Shown here: one piece after another, positions 12,761-25,619 of the stretch
Numbering within the stretch: position 1 is the first letter of the stretch
Layout of the letters: each line of letters begins with the position of its first letter
DNA from: Clavelina lepadiformis
Taxonomy: Eukaryota; Chordata; Ascidiacea; Aplousobranchia; Clavelinidae
Length of the DNA: 64,000 nucleotides
NCBI RefSeq assembly: GCF_947623445.1
Contig: NC_135245.1
Span: 5,587,501 to 5,651,500 of the forward strand
Reading direction: 5' to 3'
The notes under the pieces: model-generated
Seen by the model: the letters and a program-made list of their open reading frames with translations, nothing else
What the model was told of the DNA's origin: nothing
Database searches by the model: none
Program-made: the position numbers and the translations under genes

Positions 12761-12979
12761 CACTGATGTAATGGCAATGACGAAAAATAAAAAATACAAT
12801 ACGACCATGTCTCTTTAATTCATTAATTAGCAACTATGTGACATCAACATAGTAGGGCGTTACACTGATCATCAACCACGTGACATCACAAATTGCAGGG
12901 TGCTATTCAAAAACAGCAGGCTGCAATTGGTAATGTCAAGAGAAGATTTTAACAAGTACTCAGTTAAAACTGCTATTGA

Positions 12980-13243
12980 AGCCGAGCCACGGTTACTGAG
13001 CTTGTTTTGGTGCAAGTTTCAATTGATATACGTTTTTTGGATTTCTTGTAATATTGCCCAAATTTCGAACAGTTGACCACTCAATATCTCCAGGCAGCCA
13101 CCAGCCTGAACCACTGAAGAGAAGCAAGCGTCGTTCATACCTTGCTCGAAGGTATTACAATAGCAGCATAATTGGGAAATGAATTGAGTTCATATATTTA
13201 CAAGCCAGGCAGTGGCATGTTAACCGTTCCACCACCGAGCCGA
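12980..13243 (-). repeat. tRNA-derived SINE, copy 2 (diverged, truncated)
   Basis: The body motif CGGTTACTGAGCTTG..GTGCAAGTTYCAATTG and a degenerate tRNA-like head near 13200-13243 match the SINE family at 11287-11604 and 43008-43324. Confidence 0.55.
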
Positions 13244-13504
13244 TGAATAATTTAGGCTTCCGAGCACATAAGTTATATGCTGTGCAATTTCTTCCATGAT
13301 TAAAGATCATTTTCATAGCATAGATCAGTATCTAATGATGATGTGCTCCATCCATGCACCTCGGCATTGAATCATTGTGGCTACACGCACAGTAATGTTT
13401 GTAAATCTGTCCAACATATCATGACTCATGAGGAATTCTCCAGATATCTTGAAACAGTTGATTGATTATTTTATTTTTTTCTTGCAATAGTTTCTCAGGA
13501 CATT

Positions 13505-16500
13505 ATGTCTCATATTTTAAGGCACATGTTATTGGTAAGAAGTCTAAGCCGTGTTCATGTGGTTCAAAAACTGATTCCAAGTCAACCAAACTCTAAAAGC
13601 ATATTTCAGTCACAGGTGCTTTGCCAGAATGTATGCTACAAATGTAGATTGCTGTCATTGCAGTCGCGTTCACCTTATCAAAAAGAGAATTCTTTAGAGT
13701 TTGACAAGCCTGGTTCTGGAAGACTGTTAAAAACACAAGAAACTGTGCGTAAAGGCTTACATAAGCTTGGTATTATCTTACCTCAGAATTACACAAAACA
13801 ACAGTTGAATAACTCTGCATACGTTTTATTGAATGGAATTTATATGAAGGTGAGTGAGCAGACTAGGAAACTAGGCTAAGATAATTTTTCCTCATTAAGT
13901 TGTAAAATATCGGGTAAGCATTGTTGAATATCTAAATGATGTCTACTGGTTATTTATTTGTATGTAAGGTAGGTTGTCTAAGTTTTGGATTCGATCAATT
14001 TGCTTGTTGTCAATTTTGTTAGTTTAAGATAGGTGTAAAATTTAAATATTTAGTTTTATAAATATATATATAATTGCATAGTCAGTATGCATATTCAGAT
14101 GTTAAAATTAAAAAGGTATGTCATGTTCATCACAAATATGCTTAGGAGTGTCAATCATTCCACATTTTTTTAGTGTAAAATAGTCCTTATTATGAAATAC
14201 CTAAATGCGTTCAATCAATTTATTTGATGCGTAGTTTAAGCAGCTATTGGGGACAGAGAAGAGTTCTTGAACTCTGTTTGTTATTACTCTACCATTAAAT
14301 AAGCATAATCACTTATAAATAGCACTTCATTTTTAAATTGATAGTTTTTCTTCCAATTCCCACCTATACAATGAATGTTATATGATGACGGAATGAGTGC
14401 CCTTAGGAGTATTGACTTGAAAATAAACTTATTAAGAAGGGTGTCTGGCATAACATCAAGTGTGTAAAACTGCATTCCTAAGTGTTGAGACCCTAGTTCG
14501 ACATATTGAGAGGTCCCATATACGATACTGTAGTGCCTTAGCAAATACTTGCAAACAAGTCAGGCATGCCACACTAACCAGTAAAATACCAATGAATTGA
14601 ACAATAACCAACTGAAACAATTTCTTCACTGAGTGACAGTCAAAGCCTTAGATGAACTGGCAAACCAAGAAAAAGAAGAATTGTTTAGAGGGGGTCACAG
14701 TAGGCTCTGACAGGGAGGGAGTTGTCTGTCAACTCAGTCCCATCAGCTCTACCCTGATTAGGATAAAGTCAGAAAATTAAAAACAAGATGACATGGTTGA
14801 CGACTTGAGTTGACTTGCAATCATTTTATTTGTAAAATTATATTATTGTAATTATGGTAAATTTATTTGACTTCATGAATAGGTTTGTCTTTGTCCCAAT
14901 TGTATAGTCAGTTGTTGAAATATTTGCATAGTAATAAGGATATGGAATTTTTATATCCCTCTAGTTGCCATCGTTTCTGTAATTCTTTCTGATAATTGCA
15001 GGTAAAGCATGCAGAATTACGTGAACATGCTGGACTGGAAGATTCGTTTAGATGCTGGTTGAATGTAGTTTATATACATCTCTGGTTTCTATGCTCTCGT
15101 TTTAAACAGGAAGGACGGGATGGAGAGGTATAATGGACAAAAAGAATATAAGACAAAATCATACTTGCCTAAACGTTGCATGGATACTGGATAGATGCAT
15201 CTTATCTTGTTTTGGAGCCTCAGTTGTTGGTTCCCATGTGTAACCTGCATTTAAGTAGCAGTCGGTATATACAAACACAAACCTTCACACATCATTTTTA
15301 CTAATAAAGGGTTATTAGCACGACTGCATTCTTGGTGTCATTAAAAAGTGATGAAAAATAAAGGATTAAAATGCCTGTAAAAATTAATCATTTAAACCAG
15401 AAAACTTACTTTTATCATTTAAGTCATTTTGAAATAAATTGGGGTGAAGACATTATTAGATCTTTTCATTTTCCAGAAAAAATTCAAAATTTAATTGGCA
15501 GTTTCAATTCGTAACTTGTTATTTTGGTGTCATCTGTGACATTTAGAATACTGCATTGTTTAAACCTAGTTAACAAATTCTACTAAATTGTTGTCTAGTG
15601 GTGTGAATGAAATCAGTTGAAGCTAAACATGCCTCTATTGACATGTGACAATTTTTTTTGCTTCTTGTTAAACCGAGTTGGTTAATGGAATTTTATAGTT
15701 GTATGTATAAATAATTAAATATGATACACAGTTAACACACACTTGGTACACACACTTGATGCTTTTTGAGGTTTTTAACCTTAGTTTCCTATCATACATT
15801 TCTATATGGAAAGTATTCAGCAAAGCAAAAGTATTGCGATAGTTACCTTGAGTCAGAAATTGTTTAGAAATTTATTTCATTTTAATATTAGTAGCTTTCC
15901 AATGAAGTTTGAAATCTGGAAGTTGTCAATATCTTACTTTGGGTAGTTTTCGTACATGCAATACTGCTTCTGTCTTTTAGCAAGTAAACTTACTGTTAGC
16001 GATAGCAATTACTTTGTAGTTACATGCGAAAAAAAGTAAAACTTGTATATTTGTTTGCTTCCTGCCCTTGTAAAATTTGAATCATGTATACTAACTCTAT
16101 TTAAGATCATAATTACATTGATGATGAAAATGCTATGGCAAGATGTAGAAGACAGACTTGAAAAGTTTGAAGAAGAGCTAAAAGAAAATCTGAGTAAGAG
16201 GAAGAAGATGAAAGAGTGTTACACTATGCTTCATCTTTTCTTCATTTTCCTTGATGAAGGAATACTTGGCAGTGATGCAATGCTAGCTTCCTCCCTATGG
16301 AACAGAGTATATATGGACAATTACTGTAAGAAATATAAATAAATGTTTGTTTAGCAATGTATTCGTTTTATTCCTTGCTCTGATTCTAACTAAGCCAACT
16401 GCATGTTGTATTATGTCAAGAAAAATATCATCACAATAAGTGGACATAAAGTTTTTTCGGGTAGTGGTGTGGCTGAAAGCCTACAATGACTAAAGAGGCC

Positions 16501-16745
16501 GTCAATCTCCTGAAAATTTTATAAAATCTATATCTGTAATGAAATTTCTTGAAAATTCGATGTAGGGCTTTCTGAAATTTTGCACATTTCTTGTAGTTTC
16601 CATTCTTTTTTCAGATCAGCCAGAGATTTGGCATCTTGAGTTCTTGGTGCACTATGTCAGGTTTACAGCAACATGGTTGCAAGATACACCCATGGACACT
16701 TTAGTTTTACAACCTGAAGCAGTGGAGTGGACGCTGCCAACATAA
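13505..16745 (+). CDS. UQCC1: Ubiquinol-cytochrome c reductase complex assembly factor 1 (CBP3 family)
   Basis: UQCC1/Cbp3 is a mitochondrial matrix chaperone that, with UQCC2, helps synthesis and assembly of cytochrome b into respiratory complex III. Four exons, 13505-13849, 15002-15127, 16106-16325 and 16615-16745, join in phases 0, 0 and 1 to give 273 residues (human 299). Residues 1-60 are rich in Arg, Ser and Leu, as expected of a mitochondrial presequence. The ubiquinol-cytochrome c chaperone domain starts near residue 115. Family blocks seen are FRCWLNVVYIHLWFLCSRFK, KQEGRDGE, MLWQDVEDRLEKF, FLDEGILGSDAMLASSLW and HLEFLVHYVR. The exon 2/3 junction aligns with human UQCC1 without a gap. 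ATG 13505 is the first start in an exon preceded by a pyrimidine-rich stretch, so an untranslated 5' exon is possible. Confidence 0.92.
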
Positions 16746-18128
16746 ACTAACCAGCTTTAACTTACTAACTGAAAGTTCATGTTGATTTGATTGAAATGGA
16801 TTTAAGCACTGTTTAAATAGTTCACAACATGTCATTTGGTGCCTTGTTGTTCATATGTGCATGTGTTTATTAAAAAACTGAAATATGATGAGTTTACTGT
16901 CTGGAAGAATTTTGTTTTTGTTACAACCTGAAAGGAGGAAGACCAACATAATCTAACCTGCTTTGGTAGGATTGTCCTTTTCAGTCCTGAGATGTGCCCA
17001 AGTGTGAATGGCAATTTAACTCTTTACAGTGGTGAAAATATAATCAGTGTTTCCCAAGAAAAAAAATTTTCTGTCTTAGTCACGATGACATGGCTTAAGA
17101 CTGCTGTCTTAACTAGATTTTATCAAGGGAATATGTGAGATGAAGAAACCATCAGTTTGTATTTACACAACAATTATTGCTGCAATGTTAAACAAAATCT
17201 AACAAGGCAGCACCACAGTAAAACGAAAAGTATTCAATCTATGTATATATATTCAATCTTTATCATTAAATGTTATAAACATGGGAATGATGGTACAACA
17301 TTACTACCTGTACATATATGAATTCATTAACAGCGTTGAAATAAGCTGAATTTGTCAAGACACTTCGGTCAATGTAGGTAGCAGTACAAACTCAAAAGCA
17401 ATGAAATATCTATTTAAAAATGTAATTAACTATTTACTTAAATTACTGCAACAAATTATATAATGATTGTTTTTACAAGTTGTACATCAATACATGTCCA
17501 ACATGAAGGGAATTAAAAACTGAATTACAAACATGAAAAATGTATCAATAGATACTTTGCACTTGACTGTTTTGTGTTTACCAAAACAAACTAATAATAT
17601 GTACAGTTCTGAAGCATATTGTATTTAACACAAGCAAGCATTTTAAACTTCAGATATCTGACTGGGTATCGGGTTTAGTGGCCGTGCTAGTTGTTATATC
17701 AGCAAGTTATCACCATTATTATTTTCCAATACGTTTAAGGGGTCACTTTCCAATAGGAAGACAATTTTCCTGGCACCACGGTGATTGTGACGATGTCGCG
17801 CTCAAAGCGGCATATTAAAAAAAGTAAGAAATTTTCCGGTCCAATGCGAATGTGGACTAGTTTGTTGTTATAGCTATAGCTAGCTATAGCTTGTTGCAGG
17901 TCTAGGCTAAGTTGTAAATTTGGTGTGGGTTTGAATTTTTGGTATTTTGAACTCTATACAGAAAATACCTTAAGAAATGTAACTTATTATTTCGGGAAAG
18001 AAACAAAACTAATTTAAAGTTTTGTCAAAAACAACACAAATGGGACTAATAAAAATATTCTGAACGTAGATAGTAGAATCACATTCTATACATTAAAAAG
18101 TACATAAAAAGGCACTGCTTTCTACTAA
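16746..18128. other. Convergent 3' flank of UQCC1 and the BTB-KptA gene
   Basis: No gene is recognised. AT-rich sequence with a short inverted motif TATAGCTATAGCTAGCTATA near 17870. The 60-codon minus frame at 16832-17014 has no support. Confidence 0.4.
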
Positions 18129-21100
18129 TTAAGAAACTGGTACAGAATGTCCACGAGTTGCTTTGATTTTCCATCGAGAACCAACACATTTCATCAGAAA
18201 TCTTTGTTTATCACTGGACTCCACAATATCTTCTATGTCCTCCATAGTCAATTCACCACAATGATTTAGAAACCTTGGGCAATCAAGTATGTCTTGTACA
18301 AATATGAACCTCTCTGAGTGTAAGAAAACACTCTGTTAGTGATACTATATATTATAGATGCTGCAACTACTGTACAAGAATTTATAAATATCTGTATTGA
18401 TTTTCCACTTTTGCAAGTCACAGGTTTTCGGTACTTTTATATGATATTCACCTGAATCCATTTGCAATTCTTTATATTTTCCATGTCTCAGTATTCTCAC
18501 AAGTTCTTTTGAGACCTCAACATTACCGGGATATGGAATGTGTGAATAATCGTGACGATTTTGGCTTGACTGGCCTTTTTGAACCTTCTGATGCGATTTT
18601 AAAACATAAAAAATTATACACTCTTGTATTTCCTTTGCATTTTAAAATGAGATTCATATACAATTACAAAAATTATGCAAGCTTGCACCACAGCGTATGC
18701 CTCGCCCTCTTGAGGATGCAAATCCATTGCTCTCCTCAAGTGGGGAAAGTGGAAATTGAACAAAAGGGAAAGTGGTGTCATATATTTTAGTCTCTATTTG
18801 CATCCAACGATTGCACATGGGTCACAATCCACAACATTCCCAGACCAAAAAACAATTTAAACAGCATACATCTAACTTCAAGTAATATTTTGTGTGCTAC
18901 ACAGCATGAAAGAGACACTGTATGTGGTATGTTTTATTGCCATAGTTGGTATAATTCAGGATTTATTTAACAATTCTTGTAGCCTATTATCAAAATCAGT
19001 CATCGGACGCTAACCAGACGAGCAATTTATTACAAATTTGTTTAACTATTTAGGGCCAGGCCGGCCAGGTATTCAATATAGTAGAAGCATAACGTATAAT
19101 AAAATAACTAATTCTTACTTGAACACTGTGGCCATATGTAGCTTTTATTTTCCACACCAAGTTTATGCATTTGAGATCAAAACGATTCCTCTCATCATTA
19201 TCCACCAGCTGTTTCACATCATCCAGTGTCCTCATACCACATGTCTTCATAAAATTGCTATTTTGAAGAATATCAGGAACATTTGCGTAGCCGCCTGGCA
19301 AAATATCATAAATAAGATAATTCGTTCAACTAACTATATAACATAGTATTTATTTGTTAAGAAAACATTAAAACAACTCAACTGGAATCAATGTTTATTT
19401 GTTTGTTTCTCCCGTGCCGAAGAATACGCACCAACTCCTTGGAAAATTCAACATCATCAGGATAAGATACAACGGTGCGATGGAAGCGACCTGCACTACT
19501 TTGGCGGCCCCCATTTGTAGAAGGGTTCTGAGCAGAGGTTCGTTTGGGCAATATCTTCTTCGTCAAAGGACTGACAGTGCTTAAGCCATTAACTTTAACA
19601 GCTTTGCTCTCAGATACAGATTCTGGTACCTTTTCTTGTATTTTGTTGGGCATTTTAAGGCTGCGTAGCAATTCACTTTGGAAATACTCTTTGCACTCAT
19701 TTGAACTTTTTACCAAGACTTCCTCAGCGACAACTTCTTCCAAATAACTTGGTTGCAACAGATGAAGTTTAACAATTTTTAGAAAATCTGGAAAATGCTC
19801 CTTCCTATTTTCAGTATCATATTTCACCCAGTCAATGCTAGCTTCATAAACTGTTTTAGCTCCAAATGCCTGATAAAAACAAATATTTAATTACATGCGT
19901 TTGGGATTTTTTATCCATAAAAGTAAACTATGCCAACCTTTTGATCTCTTGTTTGCAAAAATGAAAGAACGGTCTTGAAATCAAGTTCTTTGAACTCATC
20001 TTCCTTTACTATCTCTTCAAAATGTTGTGCGCCAATTGTATCAGCACATTCCAGCAAGCTTTTGCAGTTATAAATTTGTCCACACAAACCACTTGTCAAA
20101 CAATTGCCGCTATTCATTGAGCCGCTTAAGAAATTGGCACACAAGTTCTTGAGCTCTATAAAAATGTCGAATACATGCCTGTAATAATAGTTTGGCATAT
20201 GTACCGTTCCTTTCAGAAACCTTATGCAGTTAAAAATATCAGAAGTTATGCTTTACCAACATGTTGCGCAACTTACTGTTCAGTCATGTTTATATATGTA
20301 TACAATTTATTACCATTACCACAGATCAATATGTTGTTGGTGCAAAAGCATACACAATGCTTAAAAGTAAAAGTTTTTATCATATGCAGAGTACATTACT
20401 TACACGTGCGTACAGGAAATATAAAATCTGTATGGCGTTAGATGCAGACAGATAGCTTCTGATGCTAATGGCTAATGTATATCAAACATGTTGCTAAGCA
20501 TTATACAGTCCAAACCTTTTAACCTAACTTTGCCTATTTCAAGATTTTTAATCACTCAAATTAATTTCATTGATCCTACAGATCGCCTATTAAAATGCAA
20601 GTAAACAAGAAGCGTCCACTTTGAGATGATCAGCCTACATTGTATATCCTGGCAATGCGTTGCATCATTTATTTTACTCATCGCTTATTTATAATTACTA
20701 CAATTGACTACAAGAGTAAGAAAATACAAGCTCATACGCATTTAACAAACAAGAAAAAGCAGCAAAACACCAAGGGCTTAACATGTGCAAATTAGCAACA
20801 ACAGTGACTCTATATGCTAAAAATGGTAATAGGTAAACAAAAGCTAACATGGGCACCAAACTGAAAAAACATACCATCCATTTGCAGGTAATCTGCAGCA
20901 GCAAGAATGTCCATGGCATTGTTCTCATTGAGTTCAATAGAAGCCGTGTATACAAATGCAAGTATCTCATGCATGATGTCCGCTGTTATTAGTTCAACAT
21001 GTACCACTGAATCATATTTCTCTCTCATCTGCAAAATGTCAAGAATTTAGCATCGGATTTTCAGATTCATGTGTAACAAATGTTTACTATTACCAGTTTA

Positions 21101-23195
21101 TCTCTGTCTAATATGTGTTTAAGTTTTGGATCCAAAGTTTTGCAGAATACCAATGTAATTCACACATTGCATAAGCCCTCAGGGCTTTGCAGCTTTTTCA
21201 CATTCATTAATTGTTTGTGAGCATACTGTTTGTTTGACTATTCTCCAATGATGTTAGGATCATACTTTTTGCTCTCCAAAGTCAATGGTGAATTGAACAA
21301 TACAATACAAATATACAATATATATTATTTTTCTAAATTGTGTTCATTTTTTATACAAAATCAAGAACTTAATCAGAAAAAAAACTTTTATCGCCTTTAA
21401 GAAATGAAATTTAAACAAGAATTGCAATGCAAAAAATAAAACAGTTCACATAGTTATGAGCCATAAATATTTTGCCAATTATGATATAATAACTGAGACA
21501 GAGCTTAATAACAAATATACGTGTTAAATGATGACAAAACCGAAAACAAGCTTCTCTATTTCCACATAGTGCCGCTTATATTAAAATCGAAAACTGGGCA
21601 AGAGTGTCACCCAACTATGTCTAACCAAAACATTTTACTGGGCCAAAAATAATGCTAGTTTTTTTAAATGCTCATTGAATAATTCATTATACTTGATACT
21701 AAGGTTTAGCAAAAATTATTAATGTCCTTGCTCTTAAGTAACACTAGAACGACCTTTTAAACTACCTAGAAGGACCAAGTGTGTCAATTGACACATAACA
21801 CTCATAAAAATACAATTCAATCATTTCATTTAGTGAGAAAAAGATCCTTGAAGGAGAAATGGCATTAAATGTCATTCGTTTCATTTTGTTCGTCATTCGT
21901 TTCATGCTTAAATTTTCCGTTTTAATCGTAAAAACCCCAAAAGTCAGACAAACTGAGCGTTGTAAGAAATAAATAACTGTCAAGCAGTTTCAGCAGAAAA
22001 AGGTTATGCCTGGCGGAAATATAAGAATACTTGAAATGTAAGAATATAAGAATACTTGAATACTTAAAATGCTTCAATTGACGCGCTTGGTCGTTCTAGT
22101 GTTAAAGCAATTTTAAATAAAATGTGCAGCATTTAAGCTAATTGTTGTAGCAGCCACAAATGCAAAATCTACACCATTGATCAAATATATAACATTTGAC
22201 AGCTCTTATTATCTGTAGATGTGTGAGTTCGCCAAATCTTTTTAGGAGTTATTAATCAGCGGCAAGCGAACCCAATTGCTACAATATCTAGATGGAAAAG
22301 GTTTGTTATGGTGAGTTTCCACAAGCCAGGGTGTTTTTGACAATTGTTTGTTGCTTGTTAATTTATTGAGCAGTTGTCTTCACTGGGTATACATAACAAC
22401 AAAAATCACTCACTGGGCTGTATATTTTTTTGGACTGTTTACTTTTTGCCATTAACTGTGGGGAGTGAAAGTGACAATGCTAATCTTTGTAGTTATAGCA
22501 CAATTAATTACATGCTCACGAACAATTATCGAACTGGAAAAAGTGGCAAAGTTCTTTTTTCTTACATATCCTTCAACTACATTGCATGCGGCAAGTGAGC
22601 TGCAAGTTGGTCATAGCTTTGATGTAGCCTATATTAAGGCATCGCCAAACGCTTTTTACAATTGGCCAGATAAGCATTAGAAGTGAAAAAATTGTGAGCA
22701 GGATTCCCGCTTTGTTTAACAGGTTACAATACAAAAAACTGGCTGGGTGGCCAAGCAAACTGATCTCGCGAGTTGGATCCGCCCATCCTATATGTTAGGA
22801 ATAGTTGTAATTGGGCTAAGATTAACTGCTTTAAACAACAATAAACAACATTAAACATTACTTCTGATTTAAACATTCTGTGAAAAAAGTTGGAAAGTTT
22901 TCCAAGTATACATCTATGTGCAGCAAATAGTTTGTTCTCCACTATTAGCGTGACATCACAGTAAGAGTCTCTATCAAAACGATCACTGCAATACATAAAA
23001 TATATTTTCAAAACTCTAACACTGTGCTGCAAAGTTAAATACTCATTAAAACAGCTATGTGCAAGTTAAATAATTAAGGACTGGTAACACAATAAAAATC
23101 AAAATTACTGGCACTTACTTGTTTAAATCAGCTAAAATAGACGTTTTATGGCTTCCATAACATTTTGCTCTGCGTTTTGGATTATTTTTGCTCAT
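18129..23195 (-). CDS. BTB-BACK protein carrying two KptA/Tpt1 N-terminal lobes
   Basis: Eight minus-strand exons, 23119-23195, 22862-22985, 20875-21028, 19938-20155, 19383-19869, 19119-19294, 18452-18587 and 18129-18313, keep phase at every junction (2,0,1,0,1,0,1) and give 518 residues ending in TAA. Residues about 25-118 are a BTB/POZ domain (DSYCDVTLIVENKLFAAHR, then DILAAADYLQMD). Residues about 118-240 are a BACK domain of KLHL type (LKNLCANFL, ADTIGAQHFEEI, DWVKYDTENRKEHFPDFLKI, LLQPSYLEEVV). After a Lys/Ser-rich linker come two tandem copies of the N-terminal lobe of RNA 2'-phosphotransferase: VEFSKELVRILRHG to KIKATYGHSVQ, and VEVSKELVRILRHG to KIKATRGHSV. No NAD+-binding C-lobe (HGT, HIHF, EGD motifs) follows; the frame ends five residues after the second lobe. 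KLHL-type BTB-BACK proteins usually carry Kelch repeats and recruit CUL3. By inference this could be an adaptor whose reader recognises RNA ends. Its introns match those of the two KptA genes downstream. Confidence 0.88.
20735..20800 (-). repeat. AAGCC..GGGCTT family, copy 2 (inverted)
   Basis: Lies in an intron of the BTB-KptA gene. On the minus strand it reads CACATGTTAAGCCCTTGGTG, followed by a T-rich CTGCTTTTTCTTG, like the copy at 12650-12760. Confidence 0.45.
21160..21235 (+). repeat. AAGCC..GGGCTT family, copy 3
   Basis: CATAAGCCCTCAGGGCTTTG, then CAGCTTTTTCACATTC, in intron 2 of the BTB-KptA gene. The core and T-rich flank match the copies at 12650, 20735 and 46255. Confidence 0.45.
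21742..22101. mobile_element. piggyBac-like MITE in BTB-KptA intron 2
   Basis: The inverted ends are CACTAGAACGACC and GGTCGTTCTAGTG. The right end abuts TTAA (22102-22105), the piggyBac target. The left flank is GTAA (21738-21741), consistent with one decayed base. 360 bp, no transposase. Confidence 0.65.
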
Positions 23196-23307
23196 GATTG
23201 AATTGCACATGCAGCAAGATCCAAGAAAAAAATAATTATTACACCAATCCCAGCCTGTTGTGTTTGTAACAATAATTATTTGCTAGACTCAGTTTATTAA
23301 AAAAAAG

Positions 23308-23387
23308 GGTCTAGTGCAGAAGTGCACAACCGCGTCATGCATTATTACACTAGAACCTCACTTCAAAATTATAACATCATTTGGTTG
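23308..23387. repeat. Diverged relative of the 23677-23776 palindromic element
   Basis: GGTCTAGTGCAGAAGTGCACAA, an ACTAGAACC end and a following TAACATCATTTGGTTG parallel the order of the element 370 bp downstream. Confidence 0.45.
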
Positions 23388-23676
23388 CAAAAATGCCAAC
23401 CAATATTACTACATATTGGTAATACAACAAAAACAGCCAAAAATGAAATAAAGTTTGGTCAGTAAGTTAGAAAAAGTTTTAAACTATAAATTTTCATAGT
23501 GGCTAAGCATTTATTCAGTTATACTGTGAAAGATGCTTATAGTGAAATGCTGTCTGCTCACAGATTCGTCTTTCTAGCCAACAACACTCCATCATAGGTA
23601 CCAACTTCCGAGTTATCACTCACGTAAGTATTGAAGCCAGATAGCGTATTTTTCAATAACCAATATTTTCAAAACA

Positions 23677-23776
23677 GGTCTAGTATACAAGTGCACAAAC
23701 ACAGGATGCCTTTGCATACTAGACCCTAACTACTCAAATTGCAACGTCATCTGGTTGTGTACTTGTATACTAGACC
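23677..23776. mobile_element. 100-bp palindromic mini-element
   Basis: GGTCTAGTATACAAGT at the left end and its exact complement ACTTGTATACTAGACC at the right end form a 16-bp perfect inverted repeat. No target duplication is convincing. Confidence 0.55.
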
Positions 23777-25082
23777 CCTCAAAACTTCATTTCAACGCCA
23801 ACTTCCAGATGGCACATGGTTACCCAAAATCCACCTGTAACCTGACCCTAAGGTAAATAGGATATACATCACATTTTTCTTCATTTAAATAAAGCATAAT
23901 TAATGTCAAGATATTTAAGATTATCTCTGCATGTTAGTTTTATATCAAGTATGACAGCATAGCCTATATGCTAGGCTGATATGGCCTAAGCCCTTACATA
24001 GCGAGCCACATTTAAGTTGTTTTTCTTTGTTTAGGAATGAGTTTTATTACGCTAAAATTTTTATGACATAACATGGAAGTTTGATAAACCAGGACCCGCG
24101 ACAACTACTTTGAAACGTATGGTCTTTCAGTAAAAATAAGCCTAGGGGCTAGGGTCCTGGTCACATTAATTTGTCAAAAACAACCTGCAAAGGTAAACAA
24201 CGTAATCGGTTATTCCCCGAGTGCGTAACTTTCCTCTCGTTCTTGCCGTCCCCTTTTGCTCTTTGTTTTAGTTGAATTGGATGAGAGGAAAAGTCGGTAA
24301 CAAGCCGAATGCGCAAGTTTATATCACAATCGTGTTGTTTTCGTCTGATATGATATCATTCTTTGTAAAAAAATAAATAAAAACGCAGAGTATGCAAATC
24401 ACGTTAAATTGAATATATTGGGAATATTATTGTCCTTCGAAAGAACAAACAAACACGACGAACTGATCAGAATGGCACAGGACTATGGAACGCCAACGCC
24501 GCAAAAATAGCAAAATGTTAAATTGAATGGGAACTCTACAAATTATGTTTTGTTTTCATAATTTGATTGGAAGATTTTCAAACGTAACTTTATAGATTCA
24601 AATCACGAAACAACAAGCCAAACGCCAAAGCCGGCAATCAAACGGTCTTTTCTGTGATTGCTGTTGCACGATTCATATGGCAATTTTCAAAATGGTTTCG
24701 CAACATTTACAATTACACCACAGTTTTATAAACTTGATTTTTTAAATCAAACCACGACATTTTAAGTCAGATATAACAACTGCAAAGCAAACTGGCTGTT
24801 GGCAAGTTACAATGCCTAATGGCAAATGGTATTTTCTTCAATCGGATTGCAGTTTTGTTAATCACATGTCGGTTTTTTGAATCATGTAACTTATACCATG
24901 AATTATAAAATGGCCAAATGATTGGAAATTAGTCTTCGTGAATTAAAAACGGGCGAACCAATTTGCAAAATACATACGTGATTAAACAAACATGCATTCC
25001 TAAAAGCACTAAATGATTCTATAAAAGTACGTATGAATCGCATAACGTCTTCATGAATTGCCAAGTATAGATGGATCGGCAA

Positions 25083-25345
25083 ATGTATAGATGATTTGCC
25101 AAAAGTGCATGAATCGCTAAATGTACATGATTCGGTAAATGCATGCATGAATCGCCAAATGTACATGATTCGGTAAATGCATGCATGAATCGCCAAATGT
25201 ACATGATTCGGTAAATGCATGCATGAATCGCCAAATGTACATGATTCGACAAATGTATGCGTGAATCGCCAAATGTACGTGATTCGATGAATGTATGCGT
25301 GAATCGACAAATGTACGTGAATCGACAAATGTATGGATGGTTCGT
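25083..25345. repeat. 38-bp tandem repeat array, left foldback arm
   Basis: The period is 38 bp, built of two related 19-bp halves: AAATGTACATGATTCGG and AAATGCATGCATGAATCG. The best-kept units lie at 25110-25250; outer units are more diverged. Because 38 is not a multiple of three, overlapping open frames in all phases spell similar His/Ile/Phe-rich peptides, which I do not regard as proteins. Confidence 0.85.
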
Positions 25346-25619
25346 TGTTAAAGTGCGCCGCGCCAAGTGTGCAAAAATGTCTCTATTGGGGAAAAAATGT
25401 CTCTCTTGGGGATACCAAGAAGAAAAAGGGATTTTGAGAGAAGACAAAGTTTTCCGAATAGCCTATGTTTCGGGCAGGCCGAAAGTTACCGTGTACCGTC
25501 AGTGCAAAATAGCCTACTTTGCGATCAGCAATAAGCGTAAGCTTAGTTTTGTTCGCAATGAAGAATGGGATGTTTCTTTAGAAGTTATTTCGACACTACA
25601 CGCGTTAGATTATGTTCTA

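Noticed and set aside
25083-25345. CRISPR-like regular repeat spacing
   Set aside because: The repeats are contiguous 38-bp tandem units without unique spacers, inside a eukaryotic foldback element.
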